Shown here in pieces: positions 35,286-43,925 of a DNA stretch of 64,000 nt. Numbering within the stretch: position 1 is the first letter of the stretch; each line of letters opens with the position of its first letter. The notes below the pieces were generated by a model. That model saw only the letters and a program-made list of their open reading frames with translations, did no database searches and had not been told where the DNA came from. This DNA comes from Gemmatimonadota bacterium. Its GTDB lineage: Bacteria; Gemmatimonadota; Gemmatimonadetes; Longimicrobiales; Gaopeijiaceae. The stretch spans positions 1-64,000 of the forward strand of contig JACQVF010000099.1 in NCBI GenBank assembly GCA_016209885.1, read 5' to 3'. A program made the position numbers and the translations under genes.

Positions 35286-35608
35286 GTGGGATTCTGCGGC
35301 ACCGTGCCGGCGCCCACTCGAGGTCCCATCGTGTCTTGCGCCATTCTGCTCAACGCTGGCTCCGAGGAGTGAGGCGGTCAAGCGCCGGCCAGACGCGGCC
35401 GCCGAAGTCGACGGATCGCGCACGCGTGCTTCGGAGCCCCCCTTCCGCTGTTGGAACCGGCGGCCGCAACGGCAGGGCTTCTCGGTCCGTGGTCATCGGC
35501 CACATCCACGCGCGCGGCCGCGGGGCGTAGAGGCGGTCATTCGGGGTCCTCTGCGCAACCTCTGCCGGGGTCTTGTCTTCATCACGTGTCGCCGTGGATC
35601 GTTCGGGG

Positions 35609-35637
35609 TTGGAAATCCGTGCGGGTCTGGGTACCTT
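35609..35637 (+). promoter_or_regulatory. thiI promoter, predicted leaderless
   Basis: TTGGAA (35609-35614), a 17-nt spacer and TACCTT (35632-35637) precede the GTG start at 35644. Only six bases separate the -10 box from the start codon, so transcription would begin at the GTG itself. This agrees with the absence of a Shine-Dalgarno. The rest of the 358-bp divergent gap (35286-35643) shows nothing else firm. Confidence 0.5.
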
Positions 35638-35643
35638 CCGAGC

Positions 35644-37137
35644 GTGAGCGATCAGGCGAGGGCTCGGGTCACGCTTCTGGTGCGGCTCGCGGCAGAGGTC
35701 GCGACGAAGGCGCGGCGCACGCGCCGCCGGTTCCAGGACCGGCTGGTGACGAACATCCGCGACGCTCTGCGTTCGGCCGGCCTCGATTTCCGGGTGGAGA
35801 ACCGGTGGAGTCGGATTCTGGTAGAGGCGTCGGACCGCGTGGCATTGGGGCGCGTGGCCTCGGTGTTCGGAGTGAGCTCGGTCTCGGAGGTGGAGGCGCG
35901 CATCCCCGCCGACCTCGACCGCATCGTGGCGGTGGGCGAGGAGCTGTATCGGGAGCGGGTTCGCGCGAGGCGGTTCGCGGTAGAGGCTCGGCGCGTCGGC
36001 TCCTATCCGTTCAGCTCGCAGGACATCAAGGTGCAGCTGGGCGCGGCGCTCAACCGGTACGCGGCGGTGAACCTGGACGAGCCGGACGTGACGGTCTCCG
36101 TGGAAGTGCGTGAAGGCGAAGCGTTCCTGTTCAGCGAGCGGGTGCCCGGGGCCGGCGGGCTCCCGCTGGGCGTGGAGGGGAAGGCCGTGTGCCTGCTGTC
36201 TGGCGGGTTCGACTCGGCGGTGGCCGCGTGGCTCATGCTCAAGCGGGGGATCTCGCTGGACTACGTGTTCTGCAACCTGGGTGGCGACGCGTACGAGCGT
36301 TCGGTCGTCTCGGTGGCGAAGGTCCTGGCGGACGAGTGGAGCTACGGCGACCGTCCCCGCATCCACGTGGTGGACTACGAGGAGCCGCTCGCGGCGCTGC
36401 GCGGCGCGGTCCGCGACCGTTACTGGCAGGTCATCCTCAAGCGGCTCATGTACCGCGCGGCGGAGCGGATCGCGCACGAGCTGGGCGCCGACGCCATCGT
36501 GACCGGGGAGTCGGTGGGCCAGGTCTCCTCCCAGACGCTGGCGAACCTTCGTGCGATCGACGATGCGGTCGGGCTCCCGGTCTTCCGTCCGCTGCTCGGG
36601 TTCGACAAGGATGAGATCGTCCGGATGGCGGAGCGCGTCGGCACCGCGCCGCTGAGCGCGCGCGTGCGGGAGTACTGCGCCATCGTGCCGGAGCGTCCCG
36701 TCACGCACTGTCGGCCTCATGCGGCCCGGGACGAGGAGTCGCGGGTGGACCTCTCCGTGCTCGAGTCGGCCATAGCCGGGCGGAAGGTGCTGGACCTGCG
36801 CGCCCTGGAGGCCGTGGATCTGGTACAGCCGTACCTCTTCGCGACGGAGATCCCGGAGGGTGCGGCGGTCATCGACTGCCGCGAGCCGCACCAGTACGCG
36901 GCCTGGCACTATCCGGGCGCAGAACGTCGCGACCCGTGGGAGGTTATGGCGCATCTCAAGCGGCTCGAGAAAACCCGCGCCCACATCCTCTACTGCAACT
37001 ACGGGGTCCAGACGGCGCACGTGGCCGAGCTGCTACAGCGGGAGGGGTACGAGGCCTACTCTTTCAAGGGCGGGCTGCGCGGGATCATGAAGTACGCGGC
37101 GTCGCGGGGTGCGCCGGTGGCGCCGGTGGGATTCTGA
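35644..37137 (+). CDS. thiI: tRNA 4-thiouridine synthase ThiI with rhodanese domain
   Basis: ThiI uses ATP and persulfide sulfur to make 4-thiouridine at tRNA position 8 and also feeds thiamine synthesis in some bacteria. The 497-residue product has an N-terminal ferredoxin-like and THUMP region (about 50-165), a PP-loop (SGGFDS, 186-191) and a C-terminal rhodanese domain. Cys451 (ILYCNYG) and Cys345 (REYCAIVPERP) match the E. coli persulfide and disulfide cysteines 456 and 344, so the full sulfur-transfer chemistry appears intact. The GTG start lacks a Shine-Dalgarno but lies at the predicted transcription start. It is about as long as E. coli ThiI (482). Confidence 0.93.
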   Translation: MSDQARARVTLLVRLAAEVATKARRTRRRFQDRLVTNIRDALRSAGLDFRVENRWSRILVEASDRVALGRVASVFGVSSVSEVEARIPADLDRIVAVGEELYRERVRARRFAVEARRVGSYPFSSQDIKVQLGAALNRYAAVNLDEPDVTVSVEVREGEAFLFSERVPGAGGLPLGVEGKAVCLLSGGFDSAVAAWLMLKRGISLDYVFCNLGGDAYERSVVSVAKVLADEWSYGDRPRIHVVDYEEPLAALRGAVRDRYWQVILKRLMYRAAERIAHELGADAIVTGESVGQVSSQTLANLRAIDDAVGLPVFRPLLGFDKDEIVRMAERVGTAPLSARVREYCAIVPERPVTHCRPHAARDEESRVDLSVLESAIAGRKVLDLRALEAVDLVQPYLFATEIPEGAAVIDCREPHQYAAWHYPGAERRDPWEVMAHLKRLEKTRAHILYCNYGVQTAHVAELLQREGYEAYSFKGGLRGIMKYAASRGAPVAPVGF

Positions 37138-37189
37138 GCCGGTCTTTCGGCATCCAAGGGGTGGGCGTCCCCCTCGCGGTTCGGCGCTG

Positions 37190-37855
37190 TCACACTCCCG
37201 CGATGTTCGGACCCCAGATGTGCTTGTGGAGCTGGGTCTGGAGGCGGACCGGGAGCCGGTCTTCCAGGATCCAGCTCGCCAGCTCGGAGAGCTCGACTTC
37301 ACCCCAGACGGATGAGACCAGGATCTCCCGCAGCGTTCCTTGTTCGAGCCGCCGGTCGAGCCCTCGCTCGCGGATCACCTCTCTCGCCCAGTCGTAGTCG
37401 GCGCGGTCCCTGACCACGAACTTGAGCTCGTCGCGATCCGTGAGGTGGTCGAGGTTCGCCCAGCGATTGCGGTGCGACTCGCCGGAGCCGGGGCACTTGA
37501 GATCCATGATCTTGTGCGCCCGCGGGTCCAGGGGCGAGACGTCCAGGGCGCCGGAGGTCTCGAGCAGCACCGTGAATTCCTCGTCCAGAAGCCGCTTCAC
37601 CAAGAGGAACGCGTTGCGGTGGACCAGGGGCTCGCCACCGGTGATCTCGACGAGCTTCGTCTGGAACGCGCGGACGCGAGCGATGATCTGGTCCAGGGAC
37701 ATGCGCTCGCCGCCGTAGAACGAGTACGTCGTGTCGCACCATGTGCAGCGGAGCGGGCATCCCGTGAGGCGCACGAAAGTACACGGACGCCCCGTCCAGG
37801 TGGATTCGCCCTGGATCGAGTGGAAGATCTCGGTGACCCTGAGGAACTCGCCCAT
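37190..37855 (-). CDS. queE: 7-carboxy-7-deazaguanine synthase QueE
   Basis: QueE is a radical SAM enzyme that contracts the ring of 6-carboxytetrahydropterin to 7-carboxy-7-deazaguanine in queuosine synthesis. The 221-residue product has the N-terminal VTEIFHSIQGES, the cluster motif GCPLRCTWCDTTYSF (Cys33, Cys37, Cys40), LVEITGGEPL and KIMDLKCPGSGE. The ATG at 37855 fits the family start. It is the last gene of a minus-strand row after the DUF2911 gene (100-bp gap). queG for the final step lies at 46.9 kb; queC, queD and queF are not in the window. Confidence 0.93.
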   Translation of the reverse strand: MGEFLRVTEIFHSIQGESTWTGRPCTFVRLTGCPLRCTWCDTTYSFYGGERMSLDQIIARVRAFQTKLVEITGGEPLVHRNAFLLVKRLLDEEFTVLLETSGALDVSPLDPRAHKIMDLKCPGSGESHRNRWANLDHLTDRDELKFVVRDRADYDWAREVIRERGLDRRLEQGTLREILVSSVWGEVELSELASWILEDRLPVRLQTQLHKHIWGPNIAGV

Positions 37856-37955
37856 CGCTCGGTGCGGATCTTCCTGCGCGGCTCTCGCCGCTGGCGCCAT
37901 ACCCGCGGGGGAGCTTCCGAGACTCACGACCGAAGCCGAATGCCTGGGCCGCTGC

Positions 37956-39056
37956 TCAGTTGGCGACCTGGAACGGCAGGTACGCCTCCGTGCGATCCCA
38001 GCGCAGGCGCAGCACGCCGCCGCCGCCCTGCGCATCGAGCACAATGGTGAACAGTTCGACGACCTCCGGGAGACCCCGGATCGGCATCTCCAGGCGCAGC
38101 AGGTCGTGAGCGGCGTCGTACGCCTGGCCGTTGATGTTCGTTCGGCGGTTGACCAGCAGCGTCCACCGGTCCGGACCGGGGATCGTGAAGAGCGTGTACG
38201 TCCCGGCAGGGAGGACGGCATCCCCCACCCGGAGGTCGCGGGTGGTGGAGAAGTGGGTGGCCTGGTTGGCGCCGGTCCGCCACACTTTGCCCCACGGCAC
38301 CAGGGCGCCGAAGATCTCGCGCCCTCGCTTCATCGGGCGGCCGTAGTCCACAGTGATGCTGGCGCCCGCCAGCAGCGCCTCTGCCTTGCCACGTCCGGAG
38401 AGCTCGCCCATGGCCCGTCCCTGGGCGTCGCGAGCGGCGAAGCTCCGCGCCAGCGCGGAGATGTCCGCCGCCTCGCGGCGCATGACGCGGAGGGCCCGGG
38501 TGGTCTTGGATGCATCCAGTGAACGGAGGCGGCCTTCCTCGTCCGTCTCGATGTCCATAATGCCGCGCGTGGGGTGCGCGGCCGTGTAGCGGCCGCGGCC
38601 GACGCGCCTCATCAGAAAGGGGAGCGTCCGCCGGCCGGCGACCAGATCGAGGGTAAGGGTGTCCCGGGAAACGGCGACCGCCCGGCGGAGCATCAGCTCA
38701 AACGGCCAGTGCATCATGTCGATGAAGGGGATGCCGGATCCCTGGTCGAGGGTGAGCTCCATCCGCTCCACCGGCTGGCCGTCCAGGCCGGAAGCCGGGT
38801 CGTAGGTCAGTTGCTGCATCGTCACGGGGCGTCCGGTGGCATCAAACCGCACATCATAGACGCTGAGCGTGGTTTTCGGGACCCGCAGGACGACCTCGGC
38901 GCGGACCCGGTCCGGGTAGTGGTAGGTCCGCTCGACCGCGACCGTGTCGTTTCCCAGCAGCGTGACCAGGGCGGCTTCCTCCGGCGGGCCCTGCGCAGAG
39001 GCAGCGGGCGCCGGAATCGCGGCGGCAAGGACGAAGAGGAGATACGGGGGTCGCAT
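37956..39056 (-). CDS. Secreted DUF2911-domain protein
   Basis: The 366-residue product has a signal peptide with an ASA cleavage site (residues 1-21). The C-terminal half carries DUF2911: ASITVDYGRPMKRGREIFG, VWRTGANQATHFSTTRD and LPAGTYTLFTIPG. The family is common in Bacteroidota and Gemmatimonadota and has no known activity. The N-terminal half is beta-rich and unrecognised. GAGG precedes the ATG by nine bases. It lies between a small gene (22-bp gap) and queE on the same strand. Confidence 0.85.
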   Translation of the reverse strand: MRPPYLLFVLAAAIPAPAASAQGPPEEAALVTLLGNDTVAVERTYHYPDRVRAEVVLRVPKTTLSVYDVRFDATGRPVTMQQLTYDPASGLDGQPVERMELTLDQGSGIPFIDMMHWPFELMLRRAVAVSRDTLTLDLVAGRRTLPFLMRRVGRGRYTAAHPTRGIMDIETDEEGRLRSLDASKTTRALRVMRREAADISALARSFAARDAQGRAMGELSGRGKAEALLAGASITVDYGRPMKRGREIFGALVPWGKVWRTGANQATHFSTTRDLRVGDAVLPAGTYTLFTIPGPDRWTLLVNRRTNINGQAYDAAHDLLRLEMPIRGLPEVVELFTIVLDAQGGGGVLRLRWDRTEAYLPFQVAN

Positions 39057-39078
39057 AGGGGATTTCCTCAGTGCGGCG

Positions 39079-39540
39079 CTAGGGCCGATCGTCCGGTAGC
39101 TCCTCGTCCGGCGCCTTGTCGAGGTCGCCGCGGGCCCTGCGGAGGATCGCCTCGTCGAGGAGCTGCTTCGTTTCGTAGAGTGTCAGACCCTCTGCCCTCT
39201 CCTGCGCCTCTTCCCGGGTGCTCGTGCGTGCGACGATGGCGGACTCCACGTGGCCCACGATGCCGAGGCCGGTGTAGGCCCAGCGGGGGAAGACGAGGTA
39301 CGTGAGGTAGGGTCTTTGAAGCTCGCCGGTCCTCTCGACCTCGATGGACACGGTGTAGGGCTGCCCGTCGATTCCCTCGAAGGCCGGTGGGCGGCTATGC
39401 TCGCGGAGGTACCCTCCCAGAGTGGCGTCCGGCGGGAGCTGGGTCTGATCGGCGTGGCCGTGCGCTCCGGTACGATCCCCTTCGTTCAGATCGGGGGCGG
39501 GATTGCGGTGAGCCGAACGGTCACCATTCTCGCGTGTCAT
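39079..39540 (-). CDS. Hypothetical protein, about 153 residues
   Basis: The product (from ATG 39540) starts with a charged, disordered stretch and continues with a small beta-rich segment (YTVSIEVERTGELQRPYLTY, LVFPRWAYTGLGIVGHVE) and a helical tail rich in Glu, Arg and Asp (ERAEGLTLYETKQLLDEAIL). No signal peptide or known domain is seen. It starts the minus-strand row with the DUF2911 gene and queE. The Shine-Dalgarno match is weak. Confidence 0.6.
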   Translation of the reverse strand: MTRENGDRSAHRNPAPDLNEGDRTGAHGHADQTQLPPDATLGGYLREHSRPPAFEGIDGQPYTVSIEVERTGELQRPYLTYLVFPRWAYTGLGIVGHVESAIVARTSTREEAQERAEGLTLYETKQLLDEAILRRARGDLDKAPDEELPDDRP

Positions 39541-39907
39541 GGTCCCATCGTCGTTGCGGCGCGCGGCGCGACGCGGTCTCAAACTACCGCTCGGCGAGGG
39601 AGCGCGGCGGTAGGGCTGCGTCCCTCCATATCCAAATTAGATGGAGGCGGAGAGAGCCGACAGGGACACCGGCGATGAGCCGTCGCCCGTGATTCGTCGG
39701 GGCTTGGCAGGCCCGCTGCCGTTCTTCAGTGACCTGCGCGGCCGGAGGCAGGGGAGGCAGCGGGGCGAGGCGGCCCGGCCGTGGTTTGCCGCTTGCCGTA
39801 CGCGGGCACAGCCGAATAGTGTTGGCGGGCGCAAACGCGGGACGCAGGCGGCGAGCGGGTAGACCGGATACGCGGGCGGCGGTCCGGCCGAGAAGGAGGG
39901 GGTGTAC
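39541..39907. other. Divergent intergenic region without a clear gene
   Basis: The 367-bp gap must hold promoters for the minus-strand row and the plus-strand alcohol dehydrogenase. TTCTTCAGTGACCTG (39722-39736) is a weaker relative of repeat R2. AATAGT near 39812 could be a -10 box. I see no RNA gene. Confidence 0.4.
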
Positions 39908-40933
39908 ATGAGGGCGGCGGTCTTCTCCGATCACGGTGGGCCCGAGGTCGTGCGAGTCGCGGAGGTCGAGACGCCGGAGCCGGGTCCTGGTGAGGTGCGG
40001 GTGGCGGTGCGCGCCTGCTCGGTAAACCATCTGGACCTCTGGATTCGCCGCGGACTCCCCGTGGAGGCGCCGATGCCGCATATCGGTGGCGCCGACATCG
40101 CCGGCGTCGTGGCTGTGCGGGGGCCGGGCGTCGAGGGGGTCTCCGTCGGCACACGCGTGGTCGTGGATCCCTCTCTCACCTGCGGCCGCTGCGAGGGGTG
40201 CCGGCGGGGCGAGCCGGGCCTGTGCTCGGAGTACCGCATCATCGGTGAGCACACGCAGGGCGGCTTCGCGGAGTACGCCGTGGTGCCTGCGGCGAACCTC
40301 CTGCCGCTCCCCGACTCGGTTTCCTTCGAGGACGCGGCCGCGGCTGCGCTGGTCTTCCTGACGGCATGGCGCGGATTGGTGAGCCGGGGCGCTATCCGGG
40401 CCGGCGAGGACGTGCTGATCACCGGGGCTTCGGGTGGAGTCGGCACGGCCGCCGTGCAGATCGCGCGGCTGGCGGGCGCCCGGGTCTTCGCGGTGACGAG
40501 TGGAGAGGAGAAGGTGCGCCGCGTGCGCGAGCTGGGGGCCGAGGTCGTCTACGATCGCCTGGTCGTGGACTACTCGCGGGAGCTGTGGCGCGATACGGGA
40601 AAGCGCGGCGTGGATCTCATCCTCGACTCCACAGGCCCAGCCACGTGGGAGGCGAATATTCGAGCGCTCGCCCGCGGCGGCCGCCTGGTCGTGTACGGGG
40701 CGACGACAGGCGCCGACGCGACGATGAACGTGCGGCTCCTGTTCTGGAAGCAGATCTCCATCATCGGGACGAGCATGTCGAACCGCGGGGAGTTCGAGAC
40801 GGTGATGAGGCTGGTGTTCGCCGGGAAGCTCCGGCCGATCATCGACCGCGTGCTCCCCCTGGCCGCGGCCCGCGAGGCGCATGAGCTCCTCGAGAGCGGC
40901 GGCGTGTTCGGCAAGCTCGTCCTGGTACCGTGA
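39908..40933 (+). CDS. Zinc-dependent MDR-family alcohol dehydrogenase/quinone reductase-like
   Basis: The 341-residue product is a medium-chain dehydrogenase. The structural zinc cysteines are Cys92, Cys95, Cys98 and Cys106 (CGRCEGCRRGEPGLC). Catalytic-site residues Cys37 and His58 are present, followed by GGADIAGVV. The Rossmann motif is DVLITGASGGVGTAAVQIAR. The ATG at 39908 has AAGGAGG upstream. The substrate cannot be deduced. The stop overlaps the GTG of the MazG gene by four bases. Confidence 0.87.
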   Translation: MRAAVFSDHGGPEVVRVAEVETPEPGPGEVRVAVRACSVNHLDLWIRRGLPVEAPMPHIGGADIAGVVAVRGPGVEGVSVGTRVVVDPSLTCGRCEGCRRGEPGLCSEYRIIGEHTQGGFAEYAVVPAANLLPLPDSVSFEDAAAAALVFLTAWRGLVSRGAIRAGEDVLITGASGGVGTAAVQIARLAGARVFAVTSGEEKVRRVRELGAEVVYDRLVVDYSRELWRDTGKRGVDLILDSTGPATWEANIRALARGGRLVVYGATTGADATMNVRLLFWKQISIIGTSMSNRGEFETVMRLVFAGKLRPIIDRVLPLAAAREAHELLESGGVFGKLVLVP

Positions 40934-41292
40934 ACGCCTCGGGGCGCCGAGCCATGGACCTTCGGACCGCGCAGGAGCAGGTCGATCGCTGGATCTCGCA
41001 GTTTGAGGAAGGCTACTGGCCGCCACTGGCCAACCTGGCGCGGCTGATGGAGGAGGTGGGCGAGCTGGCGCGGGAGCTGAATCACCGGTTCGGCGCCAAG
41101 ACGAAGAAGGCCGGTGAGCCCGAGCAGGACCTGGCTCTCGAGCTGGCGGACATCCTCTTCGTCCTCATCTGCATCGCGAACGAGCAGAGGATCGACCTGG
41201 ACTCGGCGTTCGAGCGGGCGCTGGAGAAATATCGCGTACGCGACACGGGCCGGTGGACTCCACGGGCGGTCCCCGGGCCTCCAGAGGGTTAG
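40930..41292 (+). CDS. MazG-like nucleotide pyrophosphohydrolase
   Basis: The 120-residue product is a single MazG domain with the metal-binding motifs MEEVGELARELNH (EExxE) and ELADILFVLICIANEQ (ExxD). It is cytoplasmic and would hydrolyse non-canonical or surplus nucleoside triphosphates. It begins in a GTGA overlap with the alcohol dehydrogenase stop; ATG 40954 is an alternative start. The TAG stop lies inside a GCGGGTTA-type repeat shared with the convergent aminotransferase gene. Confidence 0.88.
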   Translation: MNASGRRAMDLRTAQEQVDRWISQFEEGYWPPLANLARLMEEVGELARELNHRFGAKTKKAGEPEQDLALELADILFVLICIANEQRIDLDSAFERALEKYRVRDTGRWTPRAVPGPPEG

Positions 41293-41323
41293 CGGGCTTT
41301 GGCGGGTTAGAGGGTTAGAGGGT
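41284..41323. repeat. GCGGGTTA tandem array, locus 2
   Basis: Units GAGGGTTA, GCGGGCTTTG, GCGGGTTA, GAGGGTTA and GAGGGT follow one another. The first gives the TAG stop of the MazG gene (41290-41292). The third gives TTA at 41307-41309, the TAA stop of the minus-strand aminotransferase gene. The unit also ends the gene at 31315. Confidence 0.65.
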
Positions 41324-42533
41324 CGGGGGGTAGGGCGGCGGCACCCGCTCCCCCGCGCGGTGGGCGATAGGCGGCGAGGACCTCGACGCACCGATCCAGC
41401 TCATCGGGCGTATTGTAGAAGTGCGGGCTCACGCGCACGTGCCCCGGTCGATGGTCCACGATGATCCCCTGGTTCGCGAGGTGAGCGACGGCGCCCGCGG
41501 GGTCGGGGTGCCGGATCATCACGATGGCGGAACGGCGTTCCGGGTCCGCGGACACACGCAGGGCAAGACCTGTGGCTGCGGCCCCGTCCACGAGGTGCTG
41601 AACGAGCTCACGGTTGCGCGCGGTGATGGCCTCGATCCCTACCTCCTCGATGATCTCTTGGCCGCCGAGGGCGAGGTGGATGGTGGGGAGCGGAGGGGTG
41701 CCGAGTTCGAAGCGGCGGGCATCATCGTGATACTGGAAATGGTGGATGTCGAAATCGAATTGGTTGCGCGTGGCGAACCAGCTCGTGATGCGCGGGCGCA
41801 GCCGCCGCACCAGCTCGTCGCGCACGTACAGGTAGGCCAGCCCGGGACCGCCGCACAGCCACTTGAGGGGGCCAGCGATATAGAAATCGACACCGGCCTC
41901 CCGCACGTTCACGGGGATCTGTCCCGCCGCCTGGTATCCGTCGATGAGGCAGTACGCGCCCACCTCGTGGGCGATCTCCGCGAGGGCGCGAATGTCCTGC
42001 ACGCAGCCGGTCGTGAAGTACACGTGGCTCGTGGCGAGGAACATGGTGTCCTCGTCCACGGCGGCGGCGAACTGCTCGGGATCCACGCTGATGCCGTCAT
42101 GGCTTCGCAGGATCACGAGCTCGACCCGGGGCTTGACCGTCCACTGGTAGGCCAGCGTGGGGAAGTCGAGAGCCGAGCACACGACTCGAGGGCGCCGGCT
42201 GTGGTCCACGCTCTCGGCGATCACGGAGAGCGCTGCGGAGGCGGAGGGGAGGAGCGCCACGTCCGAGGGCTCAGCCCCCAGGAAGGTGGCCACCCGCCGG
42301 CGCAGAAGGTTCGTGCGGCCCAGCCAGTGCTCGTACCAAGCCGCCGCGCCCTCGTCATGCCAGCGGGCGAGGAACTCCTCCAGGTGACGCTCGGAGCGAC
42401 GGGATAGCGCCCCCAGCGAGCAGGAGTTCAGGTAGATCTTGCGGCCGAGGATCGGGAACTCGGCACGAATCTGCTGGAATGAGGTGTCGATGGGTCGCCT
42501 CGTTGTCGCGGAACGGTCGCGGCCCGCGCGCAC
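41307..42533 (-). CDS. Class V aminotransferase / kynureninase-like PLP enzyme
   Basis: The 408-residue product is a fold type I PLP enzyme of the class V group (cysteine desulfurase, kynureninase, isopenicillin-N epimerase relatives). The PLP lysine is in IAGPLKWLCGGPG (about residue 218) and the Asp pairing with the ring nitrogen is in CLIDGYQAAGQIP. IYLNSCSLGALSRR at the N-terminus and SPHFYNTPDELDR at the C-terminus are typical. There is no desulfurase active-site Cys loop that I can recognise. The GTG at 42533 follows GAGGGGG. The reaction is not assigned. Confidence 0.82.
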   Translation of the reverse strand: MRAGRDRSATTRRPIDTSFQQIRAEFPILGRKIYLNSCSLGALSRRSERHLEEFLARWHDEGAAAWYEHWLGRTNLLRRRVATFLGAEPSDVALLPSASAALSVIAESVDHSRRPRVVCSALDFPTLAYQWTVKPRVELVILRSHDGISVDPEQFAAAVDEDTMFLATSHVYFTTGCVQDIRALAEIAHEVGAYCLIDGYQAAGQIPVNVREAGVDFYIAGPLKWLCGGPGLAYLYVRDELVRRLRPRITSWFATRNQFDFDIHHFQYHDDARRFELGTPPLPTIHLALGGQEIIEEVGIEAITARNRELVQHLVDGAAATGLALRVSADPERRSAIVMIRHPDPAGAVAHLANQGIIVDHRPGHVRVSPHFYNTPDELDRCVEVLAAYRPPRGGAGAAALPPDPLTL

Positions 42534-42731
42534 ATCCCCCTCGCCGCGCCGGAGCGCGGCGTGCGTGCTGCGTCGCGTGGACCGTGGTCAGCCCGCGGTG
42601 CGTGCCGGTACGAGGCTAGGATAGGGATCGCCCAGGCGCAGCGCCAGCCCGCTGTGCGCCGGGGCGCTGCGATGGAATCTGGCGGGTCGCTGTAGGTCTT
42701 CAGCGATCGGCTGAGACGAGGAGAGGGCTCA

Positions 42732-43925
42732 GTGGCTTCGCTCTGGTCGCTCGGCGGCCTCTTGCCCTGGCTCGCGCTGGCCGCGTTCGTATTTCTGCGG
42801 GTGCGCAGGCCGCCGCCGCTCCCGCACCCGCCGGGGATGCGCGACTCCGCCCCTGCGCTGGTGACGGTGATCGTGCCGGCGCGTAACGAGGCGCATAACA
42901 TCGTGGAGTGCCTGGGAACGCTGACACGGTCCGCGTACCCGAACTACGAGATCGTCGTCGTGGACGACCGCAGCACGGACGGCACGCCTTCGCTGGCGCG
43001 GCGAGTGCCTCGCGGCAACGCGCGGCGTCTGGCGGTGATACACGGAGAGCCGCTTCCCGAGGGGTGCATGGGCAAGCCCTGGGCGTGCTGGCAGGGCTAC
43101 CTGCGGGCGGAGGGCGAGCTTTTCCTCTTCACGGACGCCGACACTCGCCACGCCCCCCTGCTCCTCGGCCGTGCGGTCGCGGCACTGGAAGAGGAGGGCA
43201 CGGATGCGGTGACCGTACTCGGGCACCAGGTGCTGGTGAGCTTCTGGGAGCAGGTCGTCATGCCGCAGATCATCCTTCTCCTGCTCTTGCGCTACCCGGA
43301 CGTCTCGCAGCCGCGCGGCCCGGGGAATTGGCGCAGCGCCATCGCGAACGGGCAGTTCATCCTCATCCGTCGGTCCGCGTACGAGAGCGTGGGCGGGCAC
43401 GCCGCGGTGAGAGCGGAGGTGGCGGAGGATCTGCGACTGGCCCAGGAGCTATGTCGCGCGGGGAGGCGGCTCGTGGTGCGGGGTGCCGAGGACGCGCTCG
43501 AGACGCGCATGTACCGATCCCTCGCCGAGATCGTGGAGGGCTGGTCGAAGAATATCGCCACCGGGGCGCGTCAGTGCGTCGAGCCGTGGCTCGCGCCGTT
43601 CGCGCTGCCCGTCCTCGTGACGTTCCTGCTGGGAATGTGGCTCCTGCCGCCCGTAGCGCTCGGGGCGTGGGCGCTCGCGCGGCTGGCGGGACTCGTCACG
43701 GCGGAGGGGGTGGTGCAGTGGGTCTCGGCGGCGATGGGGGCTTCGCTTCTCATTTGGATCGCCGGGTGCCTGCGCTTCCGCATTCCCGCCGGCTACGCGG
43801 TCCTCTATCCGCTGGGCGCCGCGGTCGCGGCGATGATCGCCGTCCGCAGCGGGATGCGCGGGCGGCGCATCCGCTGGAAAGGGCGCGACTACGACGGCCC
43901 TAGCAGTTCTTCGGCGACCTGTTAG
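42732..43925 (+). CDS. Membrane glycosyltransferase family 2 protein
   Basis: The 397-residue product has an N-terminal helix, a GT2 catalytic domain and three or four C-terminal helices. The motifs are VTVIVPARNEAHNI, VVVDDRSTDGT, FTDADTRHAP (DxD), and AEDLRLAQEL with the catalytic Asp. GCMGKPWACWQGY is typical of the carotenoid/hopanoid glycosyltransferase branch (CrtQ- or HpnB-like). It probably glycosylates a lipid at the inner membrane. The GTG start is at 42732 after GAGAGG. The last codons (SSSSATC and stop) fall in repeat R2 and overlap mqnD by four bases. Confidence 0.82.
   Translation: MASLWSLGGLLPWLALAAFVFLRVRRPPPLPHPPGMRDSAPALVTVIVPARNEAHNIVECLGTLTRSAYPNYEIVVVDDRSTDGTPSLARRVPRGNARRLAVIHGEPLPEGCMGKPWACWQGYLRAEGELFLFTDADTRHAPLLLGRAVAALEEEGTDAVTVLGHQVLVSFWEQVVMPQIILLLLLRYPDVSQPRGPGNWRSAIANGQFILIRRSAYESVGGHAAVRAEVAEDLRLAQELCRAGRRLVVRGAEDALETRMYRSLAEIVEGWSKNIATGARQCVEPWLAPFALPVLVTFLLGMWLLPPVALGAWALARLAGLVTAEGVVQWVSAAMGASLLIWIAGCLRFRIPAGYAVLYPLGAAVAAMIAVRSGMRGRRIRWKGRDYDGPSSSSATC
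43910..43924. repeat. Gene-end repeat R2, copy 2 (TTCGGCGACCTGTTA)
   Basis: This copy differs from the other two by one base. Its TTAG end gives the TAG stop of the glycosyltransferase (43923-43925), and its TTA gives the TAA stop of mqnD on the minus strand (43922-43924). Confidence 0.65.

Noticed and set aside
40930-41292. MazG as part of a toxin-antitoxin or defence locus
   Set aside because: Its neighbours are an alcohol dehydrogenase and an aminotransferase; a housekeeping nucleotide-sanitising role is simpler.
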